A stretch of 64,000 nt of DNA, from NCBI GenBank assembly GCA_030141605.1, contig JAQGDQ010000198.1, positions 109,501 to 173,500 on the forward strand, read 5' to 3'. Within the stretch, counting starts at the first letter, position 1; each line of letters begins with the position of its first letter. The notes under the pieces are model-generated. The model saw only the letters and a program-made list of their open reading frames with translations. It was not told the DNA's origin and searched no databases. A program made the translations under genes and the position numbers. Source of the DNA: Tubiluchus corallicola (lineage: Eukaryota > Priapulida > Priapulimorpha > Priapulimorphida > Tubiluchidae). Shown one piece after another: positions 50,962-63,249 of the stretch.

Positions 50962-53268
50962 CTACAAAACAGTGCACAGGCGACTTTTTATTTTTGCGCT
51001 TGTTTTCTGATTGATATCAGCGTTTGTGCCATCTTCTTTATACTTATTTCCTCTAGGTGATTCCGGTTTCTGTTTTGCTCGCGATTTTCTTCCAACTTCA
51101 TCATTTTCTGCTCCTGGCAGTTCGTTTAACGTGTCCTTGTTCTTCCCATCATTATTGGAGTTAGTAGCACTTGTTGATTTCACCTCCTTTACTAATGCCA
51201 AGGAACTGCCTTCCGTCTTGCCTGTAGGTGGCGTTTTGTTCCTTGCAAGTTCTTTTGGCGTTGTTCCATTTTCAACTGAACCTTTTTCCTGAAAAACAGA
51301 TAAGAAAAATAGTAACGAAAGAATTCATGCACTTTACAATCTCCACTGTTATAATCAATAGTTTCACAGAGTGTAAAGCAATGTATATGTAAGAGCCTGT
51401 TTCATCTGTCAACCAAATACTTTTATGCTGTGTATACAGTTTCTGACAGGTAGTATATGGCATGCTTGTCAAGCGGCACGCAGCTTCAACGGTTAAGTAC
51501 GTTTACATTATGCCTGCATAGTAATAACATAAAATATTCCACAAATAAGCAAATTAACAAATGAAAGCTCTCCGCATTAAACCAGCAGCAGCGATCCCTG
51601 TAACGTCTATCGAAACTCTAAATGAACGAATTTTGATAGCACACTAATTAAAAAACAACAATACCCATCTCATTTGGCTTTATTTGGGCTCAAATTATTT
51701 ACCCAATAGCCAGGACGTTTTCTACAAAATTTTTGTCAGTTGAAATATTATGCGACTGAAAAAAGTCAGAGGCCTAAATGTGATATGTAGAGCATGTCAA
51801 GCATGAGCAGATGAGTGACTTAAACAAACATTATAATTATCCTAAGAACAGCGCATATATCTCACCTTCGATTAAAAGTAAAAATATATAATTATTGCAA
51901 CCGTAATAACAATATTATTATTATTCAACAGAATTAAACTACTGGTGATTATTACGATTAATGTTAACGGTGGCACATATCTATCATTAATAATACTTGT
52001 TAATGACGAGTTTATTGTGATTATTAATAATCATTAATAACAAGATATGCCAAACTTAAAAGACAGGTGTTGGGCAATGAGCAGACACGGTTGACAGCAG
52101 ACACGATTACCTGTATCAGATTTCTGCGTCATTTTCAAGTCTGGAGGTAGATTTTCTTTTCGGTTAATTTCGCATACAATGCAACTTCCTCTGCAGCAAT
52201 TTTTGGCCCAGAGGATAACTTCCCGCATAAGAATTCGCTAATTTTTGGTACAGAGATCGACTTACTGTGTAACTTGACAATTTCCAGAGCAGTGAGGTCT
52301 ACCTCCTGCATCCCAATTTTCAGGTTGGAAATCGCCTAACCAGAAACCGACACAAATGCAAAAGATCTATACTACTGAAAAGTATACCTGGACTTTATAG
52401 TCACTAGTCCAGTAAGACCTATGCATGTACATACATATGTAGCAGTGATATTTGGACTGGTTCAAAACAGAAGGAATGTCAAAAAATTTCGCGATTCATG
52501 GGGAGCACTGTAAGATACCCAGCGATGCCATGATTTCTGGGCCAGAGACCTGGTAAGCCACAAATTTAAAAACTAAATCTCGGTTACACTTATATTTGAA
52601 AATTAAATCGATTTTACATGGCTTTCCTGTGTTTTTCAGACTTCGCGCTCAACAAGCTTTCGTAAGAATAAGTACGACACAAATGTTTATTTGGGTTAAT
52701 GATGTAAAGCTTATTTTGTAAAACAAACAAAAAGATATGATCGTTTTTGTGGACAATTTTTATTTTAGTAGAAATGGGTAATAACCCATGTAACGCAAAA
52801 CCTGGTGTGATATGCTTTTAAAATTTGCATTATTCTTGCGACAAGATTAATTACTTGTTCGTAAAACTTTATAAATAAAACGTCCCAGAATTCCAGGCGT
52901 AATGAAAAGCTAAATGCAGTTGTCAACGACCTGTAACCTAAAGCAAATACGACTACTCTAATACAAATCAGTGATGGAAAATAAAGAACATACGTCATTA
53001 GATTTGACTGATACTGCCGCCACCGACTGAGGTTCAGTCGTTAACTGTTGATTAATCGGTGGCGGCTGCAAGTTTCCCTGCTGTCTCTCATAGGTGGCGC
53101 TGTTATGTGTGCCGTCCTCACCATGTATAGGAGGCTCTGGAGTTGGCGCATTCGGACCAGGATCTGGTGGCTTCGGTTCCGTCAACGTTGACTGCTTTTG
53201 AGTCGGTTTTTTCTGAGCTTCCCGTTTATTTGGTGAAGCGGCAAGGGGAGAATTTTCCCGTTCTAGTT
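50962..53268 (-). CDS. C-terminal exons of an unrecognised low-complexity protein
   Basis: Exon 53268-52994 (91 codons, phase 2 start) is rich in P, Q, K and E (EPKPPDPGPNAPTPEPP, QPPPINQQ) and ends AATGAC|GTATGT. It joins in phase to 51288-50962 (109 codons with stop), also charged and polar (GRKSRAKQKPESPRGNK) with a lysine-rich, possibly nuclear-localisation-like end. Between them, 52335-52135 has a strong acceptor and a well-formed 66-codon frame with stop (AISNLKIGMQEVDLTALEIV, later GPKIAAEEVALYAKLTEKK), predicted helical. It would be an alternative, earlier C-terminus. Upstream exons were not found. The disordered tail suggests a nuclear or cytoplasmic protein; function unknown. Confidence 0.5.
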
Positions 53269-53944
53269 CTAAAATGCATGTGGTAAAGAGTTAGTAAAAC
53301 AGTTTGAAACGAGAATAAGTAATTTATGTGAATTAATTATAAAATACTATTCCGGTCAGACATAGATTTAAAAATTTATTAGTGTATGAAAATTGCTGAT
53401 TCTTAACAGAAACAATTTTTCTAATACTAAATAGGTTTTTTTTCTAAACAAACTTCTTTTACCCTTTTCATTCATTATTCATTATGTTTTAACTAAATAT
53501 TTAATTTATTCATTATTCACTTACGAATTTCATCTATCGGAAGTTACTATGATATAAACGATAAAAATGTGACAATGAATGTAATTAATAAGAGGTCATT
53601 CTGAATTTAAAGGAGATGAAAAGGCTTGTTTAAAGTATGACTCTGAAAACTTCCCACACAGAGTTATATTACTTTGCATTCGCTTATCTGTTTGAAGGGA
53701 CTTACATAATTAGAAAAGAAAATGTTTAATAATTTAAAATATTCGCGAAACCTGGTACAACGGCACTGCATCGCCATCCCAGTGCGCACCATTGTTTCAC
53801 CAAAAATCACATTATTGATCTTATTGACAAGATAACGTAATATAAACTTTGCTTAGTTAACGAAAACTGTTGCGAATTTCTCTGATTTTTTCGAACTTTA
53901 CGCAGTAAACTTATCTAAACTTATTCCAAACGACTTCCCTCAAA

Positions 53945-55496
53945 ATGGCTGCGCCTAACGGTCGTCGCAGGAGTTTAAATTACAAGTTTTATACAGTGCT
54001 GCTGCTAACGCAAGCTCTGTGCACAGCAAGATTGCATGTAAGGATCTGATTAAGTTTAAAAAACAAATGTTTTAAAAATGTCTAAACAAACTAAGCAAGA
54101 GTGTTTTCTTGTGCTTTAGTACTAATCTTTAACACGCACATCAATCTAAAGTAGTCACAGAATAGTTATAAAATACTTTCAATGCTTTTTAGTATTTGTG
54201 TCATAAGATATAATCTATATACATATATACGCTATACGATATAACTTAATTTATATCAATTTCACCTTGAAATGGTTGTTTTTTTTTAATTTCTGGAAGC
54301 ATTTCTAGAAGTCTTTCACTGCGAAAGCTAAGTGATAAAACAGTCCAGTTCCAGAAGCTTTATAGGTGCAAAAATATAAGATTATTAAAAAAATGCACAT
54401 AACAAAACCGTTCTGCATGCAACAACACAAAATTCATATACATGTATTGGGATTTAAGTAAGGGCTAAAGCAAGCTAGCAAGCATATCTACAAGGGCCTT
54501 GTGCAAGCAACATTTTAGAGCAACAAATATTACAAACAACAAAAAGTGGCATGCTCATGATATTGACGTTGTCATTCGCACAGTCCAACGAAGCCGTGCA
54601 CAGGAGTAGATCTAATTAAGTCACGAACCTTCTTATTGCAAAATAAGAAAAGAAAATCAAGAACACGTCTCCCTAGTTGAAATGTTCGGCATAACTGCTC
54701 GAGCACTTTGGAATTTGACCTGTATTCAGTTAAGCTTTTCTTTGTATTTTAGCAGCATTCTAAGTGTCTTAATGACTTAGAAACAATAAAAAATCGGCAC
54801 TTGTAAACTAGGCTAATTCAACATTTTTAATTTTAGCGTTCAATGATTTTCGCTGCCATAAAATATCTATTTTTTAATTTAGTGCGTGCACCCTGTCCAA
54901 CATACGTAATAAAACATAAAACAGATCTGCTGCTAAATTGACATCACACAAAAAAAAACCCATAGCCTGCACCTGCAGGTCATAGGTGACCCGTTACGTA
55001 ATGAGGCACTGCATGAAATAATTACACGTGAGCTAAGGCTGCTAAGCCGACAAACTTATCAACAAGAAAACGGTGCACTTGTGAACGGCACTGCAGCATT
55101 GCATAAAACAAGACAAAAAATTGTAAATGCAGACAAATTACAGCAAAGACTCACCAATAACAGTTATTTGACACAAAACCTTCGCACATGTATCAGCAGA
55201 ACAGTAAGGAAGTCATATACTGAAGACGATCCACCAATAACAAACATCAGTCTGTGTATGTAGTTTTTTGCAAAAAATTCTACAACTGGCTTCTTAAACC
55301 ATAATGTGTTAGGTAGGCCAAGTAATTTGAAATACTAAGCAGTTAACTCTAATATTGACCGTTCGTTTTACGAACGACATCATAAGCTATATCAATGTTT
55401 TTATTTCAGCACCCAAATAAACCAAAATTACTGAGCCACACTTCGCACTCGTCAGGCAAACAATCTCAACGGAAATGTCTCAAGAAATACTCCTAA
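53945..55496 (+). CDS. Candidate small secreted basic peptide, 59 aa, two exons
   Basis: Exon 1 (53945-54037) encodes MAAPNGRRRSLNYK followed by FYTVLLLTQALCTA, a signal peptide or signal anchor, and ends CAT|GTAAGG. Exon 2 (55410-55496) follows a strong acceptor (TTTTTATTTCAG) in the same phase and encodes 28 residues, rich in K, H and S and ending QRKCLKKYS, then TAA. The predicted mature peptide is strongly basic with one cysteine, so a dimer or a processed peptide is possible. More exons could exist, or exon 2 could be chance. It is divergent from the low-complexity gene at 53268. No family recognised. Confidence 0.35.
54040..55400. other. Intronic/intergenic interval, nothing recognised
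   Basis: AT-rich apart from a short CACCTGCAGGT palindrome at about 54970. The 60-codon frame at 55081-55263 has no supporting splice or family signal. Confidence 0.4.
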
Positions 55497-56519
55497 ATGG
55501 AAATTCCTGTTTGAAAAGAGTCCAAGAATAGAGGAACGGAGGAGATGTCACTTTAACCTTTTCTATAACTAAATTACAAATCAGTTTTTTTACTGTCGTA
55601 GACTGTTACATCTTAAAGTGTAGTATATCAGGTGACCTATATGAGAGGAAAGATTACAATGTTCTTGGAGTCCTCTCATTTGTGAATGTAACAACAGACG
55701 GCATAGTCCTCTTAGATGTCTGCTAGGAGTGGTGGGCTAAAAATCATTAAAGACTAGCTTCACCTCCAGCATGTTCTGTATGTCATGAAAGACAGACTAC
55801 AAAATATTGAAAGCTAAAGTTATTGTGCAAGATGAGGCCAAAGAAATCACATTGCATACTTCTTGGAAACCAACTTCTTGGGCATGCAATGAAAGACAGA
55901 CGAAAAATCTTTCGAGACTAACCACTTTTGTAATTTGCACGTCGTTTTAGTTTAACTCAGCGTCCTTGCAGACTAATTTCCTGTGTCGGTTGCGAAAGAT
56001 AGATCTCAAAACAGTCGAAGGTTGACTTCTTTTGAGTCATGTTGAATGAGACAGAATGCTTGAAGGTTGGCTTCTTATGGATCAGAAGCCACTGGCACGG
56101 CAAAAGTCACGATGGAAAATCTTAGGAAGCTGTTTCTCGAACACTATAAAAGAGATGGATAGCAGAACGTAAGTGTTTAACAGAAGAATGCCAAAATCCT
56201 TCGAGGCTAACTTGCTCGAGAAAGAGATCACAAAATCAGTGGCAATAGCTTTTTGTGTGTCAGAAGCAATAGTACCATACGGCAGCAATTAAAAAACGTG
56301 GATGAGGGCGAATAATATCTAATCATTTATAGCTCTATAAACTGCATACACAAACCAATACAAACAATGCTTCTCTTAAAGAAGCAGGCCAGGATGCACA
56401 CGTATTTACAACCCACAGTGAATTTCCTGCCAGTTATACAATGAGAAGGTGGTAAAAGTAGTACTGGAGTAGGCATGCAGTCGTTAGATCTTTATTGCAG
56501 GGTACACTAGTTAGTCAGA

Positions 56520-56522
<3 letters not shown>

Positions 56523-56571
<49 letters not shown>

Positions 56572-56712
56572 CTCACTTCTCACTCACACATTCAGCAAGA
56601 CATTACGCTAATGGCTAATGAATTGGAGGAGCCACTAAACCAGGTTTCGAACTCAGAACCTCCCTGTTTACATAGCAGGTTGCTCTACCATTTGAGCTAC
56701 TGACCTGGTCTG
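56523..56712 (-). repeat. tRNA-derived SINE with (GA)n tail
   Basis: Minus strand, 56712 to about 56640: AGTAGCTCAAATGGTAGAGC (A box), a TATGTAA anticodon-loop-like segment, and GAGTTCGAAAC (B box). The acceptor stem does not pair, so it is not a tRNA gene. About 70 bp of body follows (ATGTCTTGCTGAATGTGTGA), then a pure GA run of about 46 bp (CT on plus, 56523-56568). This family differs from the SINE at 2527/6536. Confidence 0.65.
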
Positions 56713-56784
56713 AATTCTCATGCATTCGCTCGCTCTTTTTCTGTTTCTTCTCATGACGTCAAAAGGCGATGCCTATACCCAGTA

Positions 56785-59700
56785 TTACTTTTCCATACTG
56801 GAGAAATTCAATTTGAGTTTAAAACATATAAAATTCACTGCATGTAAAAACCGACCCAAAGAATTAGCGTTCCTGTAACGGCGCTCCTCCTCCAAAGCTA
56901 ACGCCTGCCAGTTTTTGCGATTTGACTTCAAGCCATCGTACAGGGGACACAGTTTATCCTCAATGGTTGCAAACATCTGTGATTACGATAAGCGATACGA
57001 TATTATGATTCTGCAGTTAATTATATTGGGGTATTTCACAACTTTCGTGCAGCATTTAAAAATGTATGAAATACCACGATAAGTCATAAATGTAGAACCA
57101 TAATACAAAAGTATTAATTTAAATGCTAATAATCCATTAGTTTTCAATATTGTAATAGATGGCAACTGAAGTTCGCTAGATTAATTGCAAGCTTGTTTAT
57201 TTGCCATACTCCCTGAATGCTTGCTGTTATATTACAATCACCGTAATATTTGGAGATATGTAGACTATACTGCGTTTACGTTTTTGATAATTGTCCCAAT
57301 AAAGAAAGCATTCGTCCTAATGACTTCTTTTTAACAAGGGTTTAATAACAATGATGCAAATTAAAACTGGTTTTAATTTTTGTGCTCTTTAAATTTTTGT
57401 GTCCAGTCAACTGGAAAAAATATGGAAAATAACCCATTTAAACGGAAAACAGTAAACGCACATACGCAATTTATATGCAGAATCTCTCTACTTTTCACCG
57501 CAGCATCTCTCTACTTTTGATCTCGAAAAAGATACTGCACTTTACAAAAGATTTGGAATCGAAGCCCTTATATGATAGTACATGTTCGCCAAGTGGTGAC
57601 GCAAAGTTTCACTTCAAATTCAAATAAGTCATGCAGGTGTCGAATTGCGATCGACCAACCGAATTTTGAGGTCCTTCGCTGGTTGAGTGGTTGTCCTTCA
57701 TTGCGATTTTCTTGTCACTAAACCCGTACTTCTTGCTACATTATGATTTAATGCGCAAAACTGGGCTTACATTGAAAACTAAACGCTGGTTAATTAACTG
57801 GAAATACATCTTTATAAAGAGCATGCACAGCATGTATAAAAGGTGGAATAATAAACATGCTATAATATTTCATTAGAGAAGATATAGTTTATGTAAATCG
57901 CAAAACGCAATACATCCATTATTACTCTACACATCAAGCACGTTAAAGTCAGCTTGAACAGTATAAGTTCTCAATATCAGACATCATCAAATATAAACCA
58001 CTACATTAAGGATGAGATGACAATAATGGTGCTTATTTGAAGATGTGCGTTATTAAGAGAAGCGCGAAAGGACTAAAAGAGGCAATGTTTGATCGACGTC
58101 TAGTAGATTTATGCAAACAACTTTTTCTCAGATGACAACTTTTAAAAAACGGTCGGTTCTTTTTTTGTGTCTGAACCTATGATTGTTTTATTTTTTGTGT
58201 ACATATGTAATTGTGTATGTTACAGTCTAAGTTACAGCAATAAAGTATGTCCAGGTTATCGCGCAACAAAAAGCTTGTTTATATATATAGTATTTGTAGT
58301 CTTTTAGTAACCGACTGCTATTTCAAATACAGAAATATATCAAAGAAATTATAATTTTTTATCCATGGTGTCAAGTACGTACGTTTGATCAAACATTGGC
58401 TTAATTCATAATAAAAACAAAACCACGATATACAAGTATTTTGTTCACAATGCCAAATCACCGTCAGGGTCTATTCCTTGGCCTAGGAGCTCCCAATTGT
58501 GGCGATTTTGTTCTACTCCACGCAAAAGCGGAGACACGCCAGGCCATAGATCAGAAAAGTGCTGGCCCAAACATAAAATAATGTGTCACGATCATTAAAA
58601 GCAACGTAAATATGCCAACGCTTTTAAGAAACAACAACATTATAGAATATAATACTGTTTGATTTGTAAAACTGGCGTAGAATTCGAAAAACAAACTCAA
58701 ACGGAATAAATTCAATATAAAATTTCTCATTTTATGTTTTAAAGATTACGTGGCAAGTCGATTTTACATGTATCTTAATTTCTACGTGTATAAATCAATA
58801 GGATAAGTGTTTATAAAATCAATGCGTTGATACCTTATAAACTGGTATGCAGATTGCGTCAATGAAGCCCACTTGCATTTTTGGCAACTCGTCTCTTTTC
58901 TCTCTGTCCATCATTGCCTATCATAAGTCAGAAAAACAATGCTTGGCAGCTATTAACAGCCTTGTTACACAGAACCAAACAGGAAAAAGTAATTTCAATG
59001 AATACATTCTCAATGTTTTACATGTTTTGACGAGAAGTATTTCTAAGTGACACGCGATGTAATAAAAAAGGTAGTCTCAAACTACAACGGGCCAATGTTG
59101 TTGGATGGTCCAAACAAATTGCGCGCAAACTATCTGTATAGGACTTACTCTGTATCCTACCTACTGTACTTGCTCCTGTATCTTACCTACGATTTCACAC
59201 ACTCAACTGTGTTCATGCGTTGCTCTAACTCATTATAACATTTATGTTGCGGTTTTTTAGGTGTAATTATATAACAGAGCTGTAAGCTTAAACAACCAAT
59301 CAAATCCCAGCTAGTCAGCTAGACCACCAAAATCAGACACTTATCTGATCCTATAAGTACACAAAGTTTAGTTGCCTAATTGTTTATAGCTTTTGAGATG
59401 AAAGCCAGTTGCACTTTTGGGATTGACTCACCACGATTTCTGCTGTGAATGCGGTATTATGGATAAGAACAAAACCTCATTTTAATGACCAGAAGTTCAA
59501 CACAGTGTGCATCAAGTTCACAGAACTTCTCTACAGGCGCCCTAATTTTACTCGCTCTTGATAGAAAATAATCCTGTAGGCGGAGATATAGTTTAACGTA
59601 AATTCCTGTACTGAAATAACAGTATTGCAGTCCGCAAAACATCAAAGAATGTAATATCCGCCAGAGGCATAGCGGAAACTACATTCTCTGAACACATTCG

Positions 59701-62700
59701 CCAATAGTGCGCCTTATAAAATGGTTCTTTAAATACAAAAAAGCCCGTAACTTTGAGTGTCTGAACCAAGAGAACCATAAGGAGAATAATATAAAAAATA
59801 TGCTACACATCGTTTGATCTACAAAAATTTGCGTTTAAGTCAAAGTTAAATAAACTTAAAAAAACTGAAAGCTAGGTGAATTTTTTAACATACAGGAAGA
59901 TTTTCTCTTAGGTGCTAGGGCTTGCCACAAAGGCAAAATTAAGAATACAAGTGGAAAATGGTGTGTCAGTGTTACGCACAACTTTCATGGTCACATATGA
60001 GATTACCAAACACAAAAAAATGTACCTTACCAAATTGGAAAATAATTTTTTGGCGACCTTCAGTCTGAGTTTATTTATTTACAACAAGTTTATTGGTGTT
60101 AGTAAAAGAAAACTACGTACAATAGGTTGCTCATGGAGCACATTCTTTTCAATATCCCCTTGCTCAAAGAACTCACTAGCTACAAGTTCAGCAACTTTTT
60201 TCTGTACTTCCCAGGGCTTAGTTATCGCAGAAACATCACAAGCCGTCATCATCATACCCCTGTAATAGTGCTTAAAATTCATTTACATTGCTAGTAAACT
60301 ACATAATATGTAGTTAAGTTTAATTAATTTAGCCGTATCTTAACATAAAATTTCCTTTATTGCATAGTAATGTTGAGCCAATAACAAGATACAAAACCAA
60401 AAACTTATAAGGAAATAACAATTTTTATAATTAAGAATTTGAAAAATACAAATTATGGTCTTCGCCTAATCAGCTTGTGCACAGAAATTTAAATATAAGT
60501 TTGTAATTGTAGTCTTTATAGACATACCTTAATAGTTCCTTTTTATTCTCGTCGTGAAATTTCGTTTCGCCTTGCTCTACCATGCTAACAAATGAACCTT
60601 TCTTTCTATAAAAAATAACAAATTATCACGCAAAACATATTGCTGCCATGTATCTTGTGCTGTCAAAAACAAGTAATTTAGCAAATTATTTATAAAAATA
60701 TTATTTCTGTGTTCGTATTTTCACTGTCTGGCTGTAACTCCTTACGTGGCCACTAGCCTTGTTTGCGACAATTCGTTAAAGGCGATTTCAAGTTAAAGAA
60801 GGCCAACAATTACATTAAAATACGTACTTAAAATAGAGAGCTAGGTCTGTTGAAAGTATGGCATGTTCCAGCATTTTAATTACTTTTCTGTAATCCTCTG
60901 GAGATAATGCTTGAAATATGTTGTTTCCCTAAATAAAACGATTGCACATCATTTATTGAAGCGAACGAAAGTGCAATTTCTGAAATATATATTAAACAAT
61001 TAAAAAAATGTTACTGTCACAATCATTCAGGCTGCAACTTGAAAAAGAAAACATTTTAGACAATCGTAAAAACAAAATTTTTGATAACCACTATTGATAC
61101 CAAATGAATTTTTCCTTTGCTAAGGCCACATTCGAGTGGGAACTCACGTTTTTGCAGTTTTACACAGTTACGAGTATACTAGTTCGTAATAATGCTTTCC
61201 CAAGACTTCATTCCACGTGCCTTCGCATACAGCTTGTGCTTTGCACACACCTTCAGAATTATAACGTTTCATCATGTTACGTCACTGACAATTTTCAGGA
61301 CTGAATGTCACCAGGTAGTTTACATGGCTTCACACGTTAACACGTCTTCATAAAGAGATTACCCGATGTTTTCACACATTGCTACAGATCTTACGGGCGG
61401 TTCAGACGATCGGTTTCTTTTTCGTCAAACTTGTTTGTTAGTTTTAGTTTGATAAACTAGTTTGATCGTGTAAACAACGAAACTGACAAACTATTAGTTT
61501 AACAAACAAAGTTTAAAGGCATTAAACCGTCTTGAATTCATAAAAAGCAAAAACTGACAAACTCAGACTCAACAGCCAATAGCGTCGCGCGCTCGTTACA
61601 TTATACCGATTGTTCATTTTCGCGCAGGGGCCGGGGGATTTTAATCATTTTAAGACTTTCTTAGCTCTTTCTTTTCCAATTTCTTGTTCTTAATCGTGCA
61701 AGCTAGCGCAACAGACAACAAAAACGCTCGCCTGCATACTGGAGTTATAATTTGACTGACACCCCTTACTGACTAGTTATTTGAAACAGAGTTTGACGGA
61801 GTAAACTTTGATGTCGTCTAAACACCCTTCAGTTTTTAGAATGACAGTTTTTGATTGTCAGTTTTGGTTTGACAGTTTAAAAACTGATTGTGTAAACGGA
61901 CTATTACGCAACTTACTACGTCACTAGATGTCATGCGAAATCGAATGCTGTAAACACAGCTTCACAGTCATACGGTTTCGCATGTCAAAGAAATGTCTTC
62001 ACACGAAACACAAGGTTACACACGTTGCCCAATTACAGGCTAAGCCATACTTGCCCTAACTACAAATAAATTGGATTTTGTAGCAAAACAAATATTCAGA
62101 GTAAGAAAGCGCTAAAAAATTTCGGCAAACAGTAAAGCCTTTTACAGTAAAATAAACAGCTTTACTAGAAATAATGCAAGTAGAATGTCGCTGCTTACGT
62201 CACTGTTCAGAATCATTATGCAATGATCGAAATGGTGATGTTCCATCGTTGATGTTCCATATAATGTAGATAGCGGCGATTCAGTCCTAGAGTAATAAGC
62301 CTAATTAGTCTTTTAGCTTTTCTGCACAAGGCTTGATGATGTCAATATCCCTTAATATTGATCTGCTTAAGATTTATAAACGTAAAACAGATCGTTATAA
62401 AGCTGTTAAAATGCTGCACGGCATGTATTATTGTTACTGAGTTTAGTAACCGTTAAGTGACGTTGGAAAACAAGATCATCACTTTTAGTCATTAAACGGA
62501 GTAGTTAAACTTACTTTGTTTGGAACGCATTATTTGTGCCTCTATGGTCAAGGTCATGACACAAACAAGCAACTAACAAAGCGAAAATTTCCAGATCAGT
62601 GAACAGAATTGCTGGTTCGCCAGTCTGAAAACAGAAATAACTATGATGAAACCCATTAGATAACCCAGCTAAACACATATAGCGTCCTATGCCTCAGTAC

Positions 62701-63204
62701 AGAATTCACTGTGTTATACATGGGCACACCTAACCATTGCAGTGTAGAAATACTACAATACATGCATGCGATTTCGTCAGATGTATGTATCCAAAAAATC
62801 CCAGCCACTCCGCTATAAAAAGAGAAGTTTACCATTAATCAGTTAACCAATATTGTCTGACATCTAATCTATACTGTCTAATATTATTGCATCAAACAGA
62901 CAGAAAAAATTGTAGTTTCTTGTGTTCTTGCTTATCAAATATTTAAAGTTTATATAGATATGAGAGGCATTTTTGTGGGGTCCCCAAAAATTGAATTTTT
63001 AATGTACTAGTGATATAGTGTCATAAAATTCCTGGTCATTTTAGTCGTTTGTCTGTCACTGTAAAATCTTACCTTGTTATCAGTTTCGTGAAATATGTTC
63101 AGCATTGCAAACATTGTTTGGGTTACGTTAAATGCATGTCTCCAGTTATGATATGTAACCGGGCGATAGTTCTTCTTTACACTGAGAATCCAACGACATA
63201 AAAC
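56785..63204 (-). CDS. 3',5'-cyclic nucleotide phosphodiesterase, PDE5/6/11 type, catalytic part
   Basis: Eight exons in transcription order: 63204-63073, 62624-62515, 62286-62199, 60928-60828, 60605-60528, 60259-60121, 58917-58834, 56976-56785 (924 nt; 307 aa plus TAA), phases consistent. Visible catalytic landmarks: YHNWRHAFN (metal-binding His, residues 18-26), [11 protein letters not shown] (66-76), MEHHHFD, ATP-independent fold helix [26 protein letters not shown] (metal-binding Asp178) and the purine-binding glutamine in PKMQVGFID (Gln231). The MTACD-AITKPWE and MQVGFID stretches favour the GAF-containing cGMP-type PDE5/6/11 group. The catalytic domain starts mid-sequence; GAF domains and N-terminus must lie beyond 64000. 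No CaaX box is seen; the C-terminus reads LNFSSMEK. Hydrolyses cGMP and possibly cAMP. Confidence 0.92.
61394..61903. mobile_element. PIF/Harbinger-like MITE in a PDE intron
   Basis: The left end CGGGCGGTTCAGACGATCGG and the right end, in reverse TAGTCCGTTTACACAATCAG, share the GNCNGTTNANACNATC pattern, and both are flanked by TTA (61391-61393, 61904-61906), the usual 3-bp target duplication. Inside are multiple inverted AACTGACAAAC / GTTTGACAGTTT subrepeats. 510 bp, no coding frame. Confidence 0.6.
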
Positions 63205-63249
63205 CTTTAAAAAGTTTAAAAATTTACATATGCATACATCGTACACATT

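Noticed and set aside
56640-56712. Functional tRNA gene on the minus strand
   Set aside because: A and B boxes are present, but acceptor and anticodon stems do not pair and a microsatellite tail follows: SINE.
57665-57700. tRNA-like TGGTTGAGTGGTTGTCC
   Set aside because: D-arm-like only; no anticodon or T arm follows.
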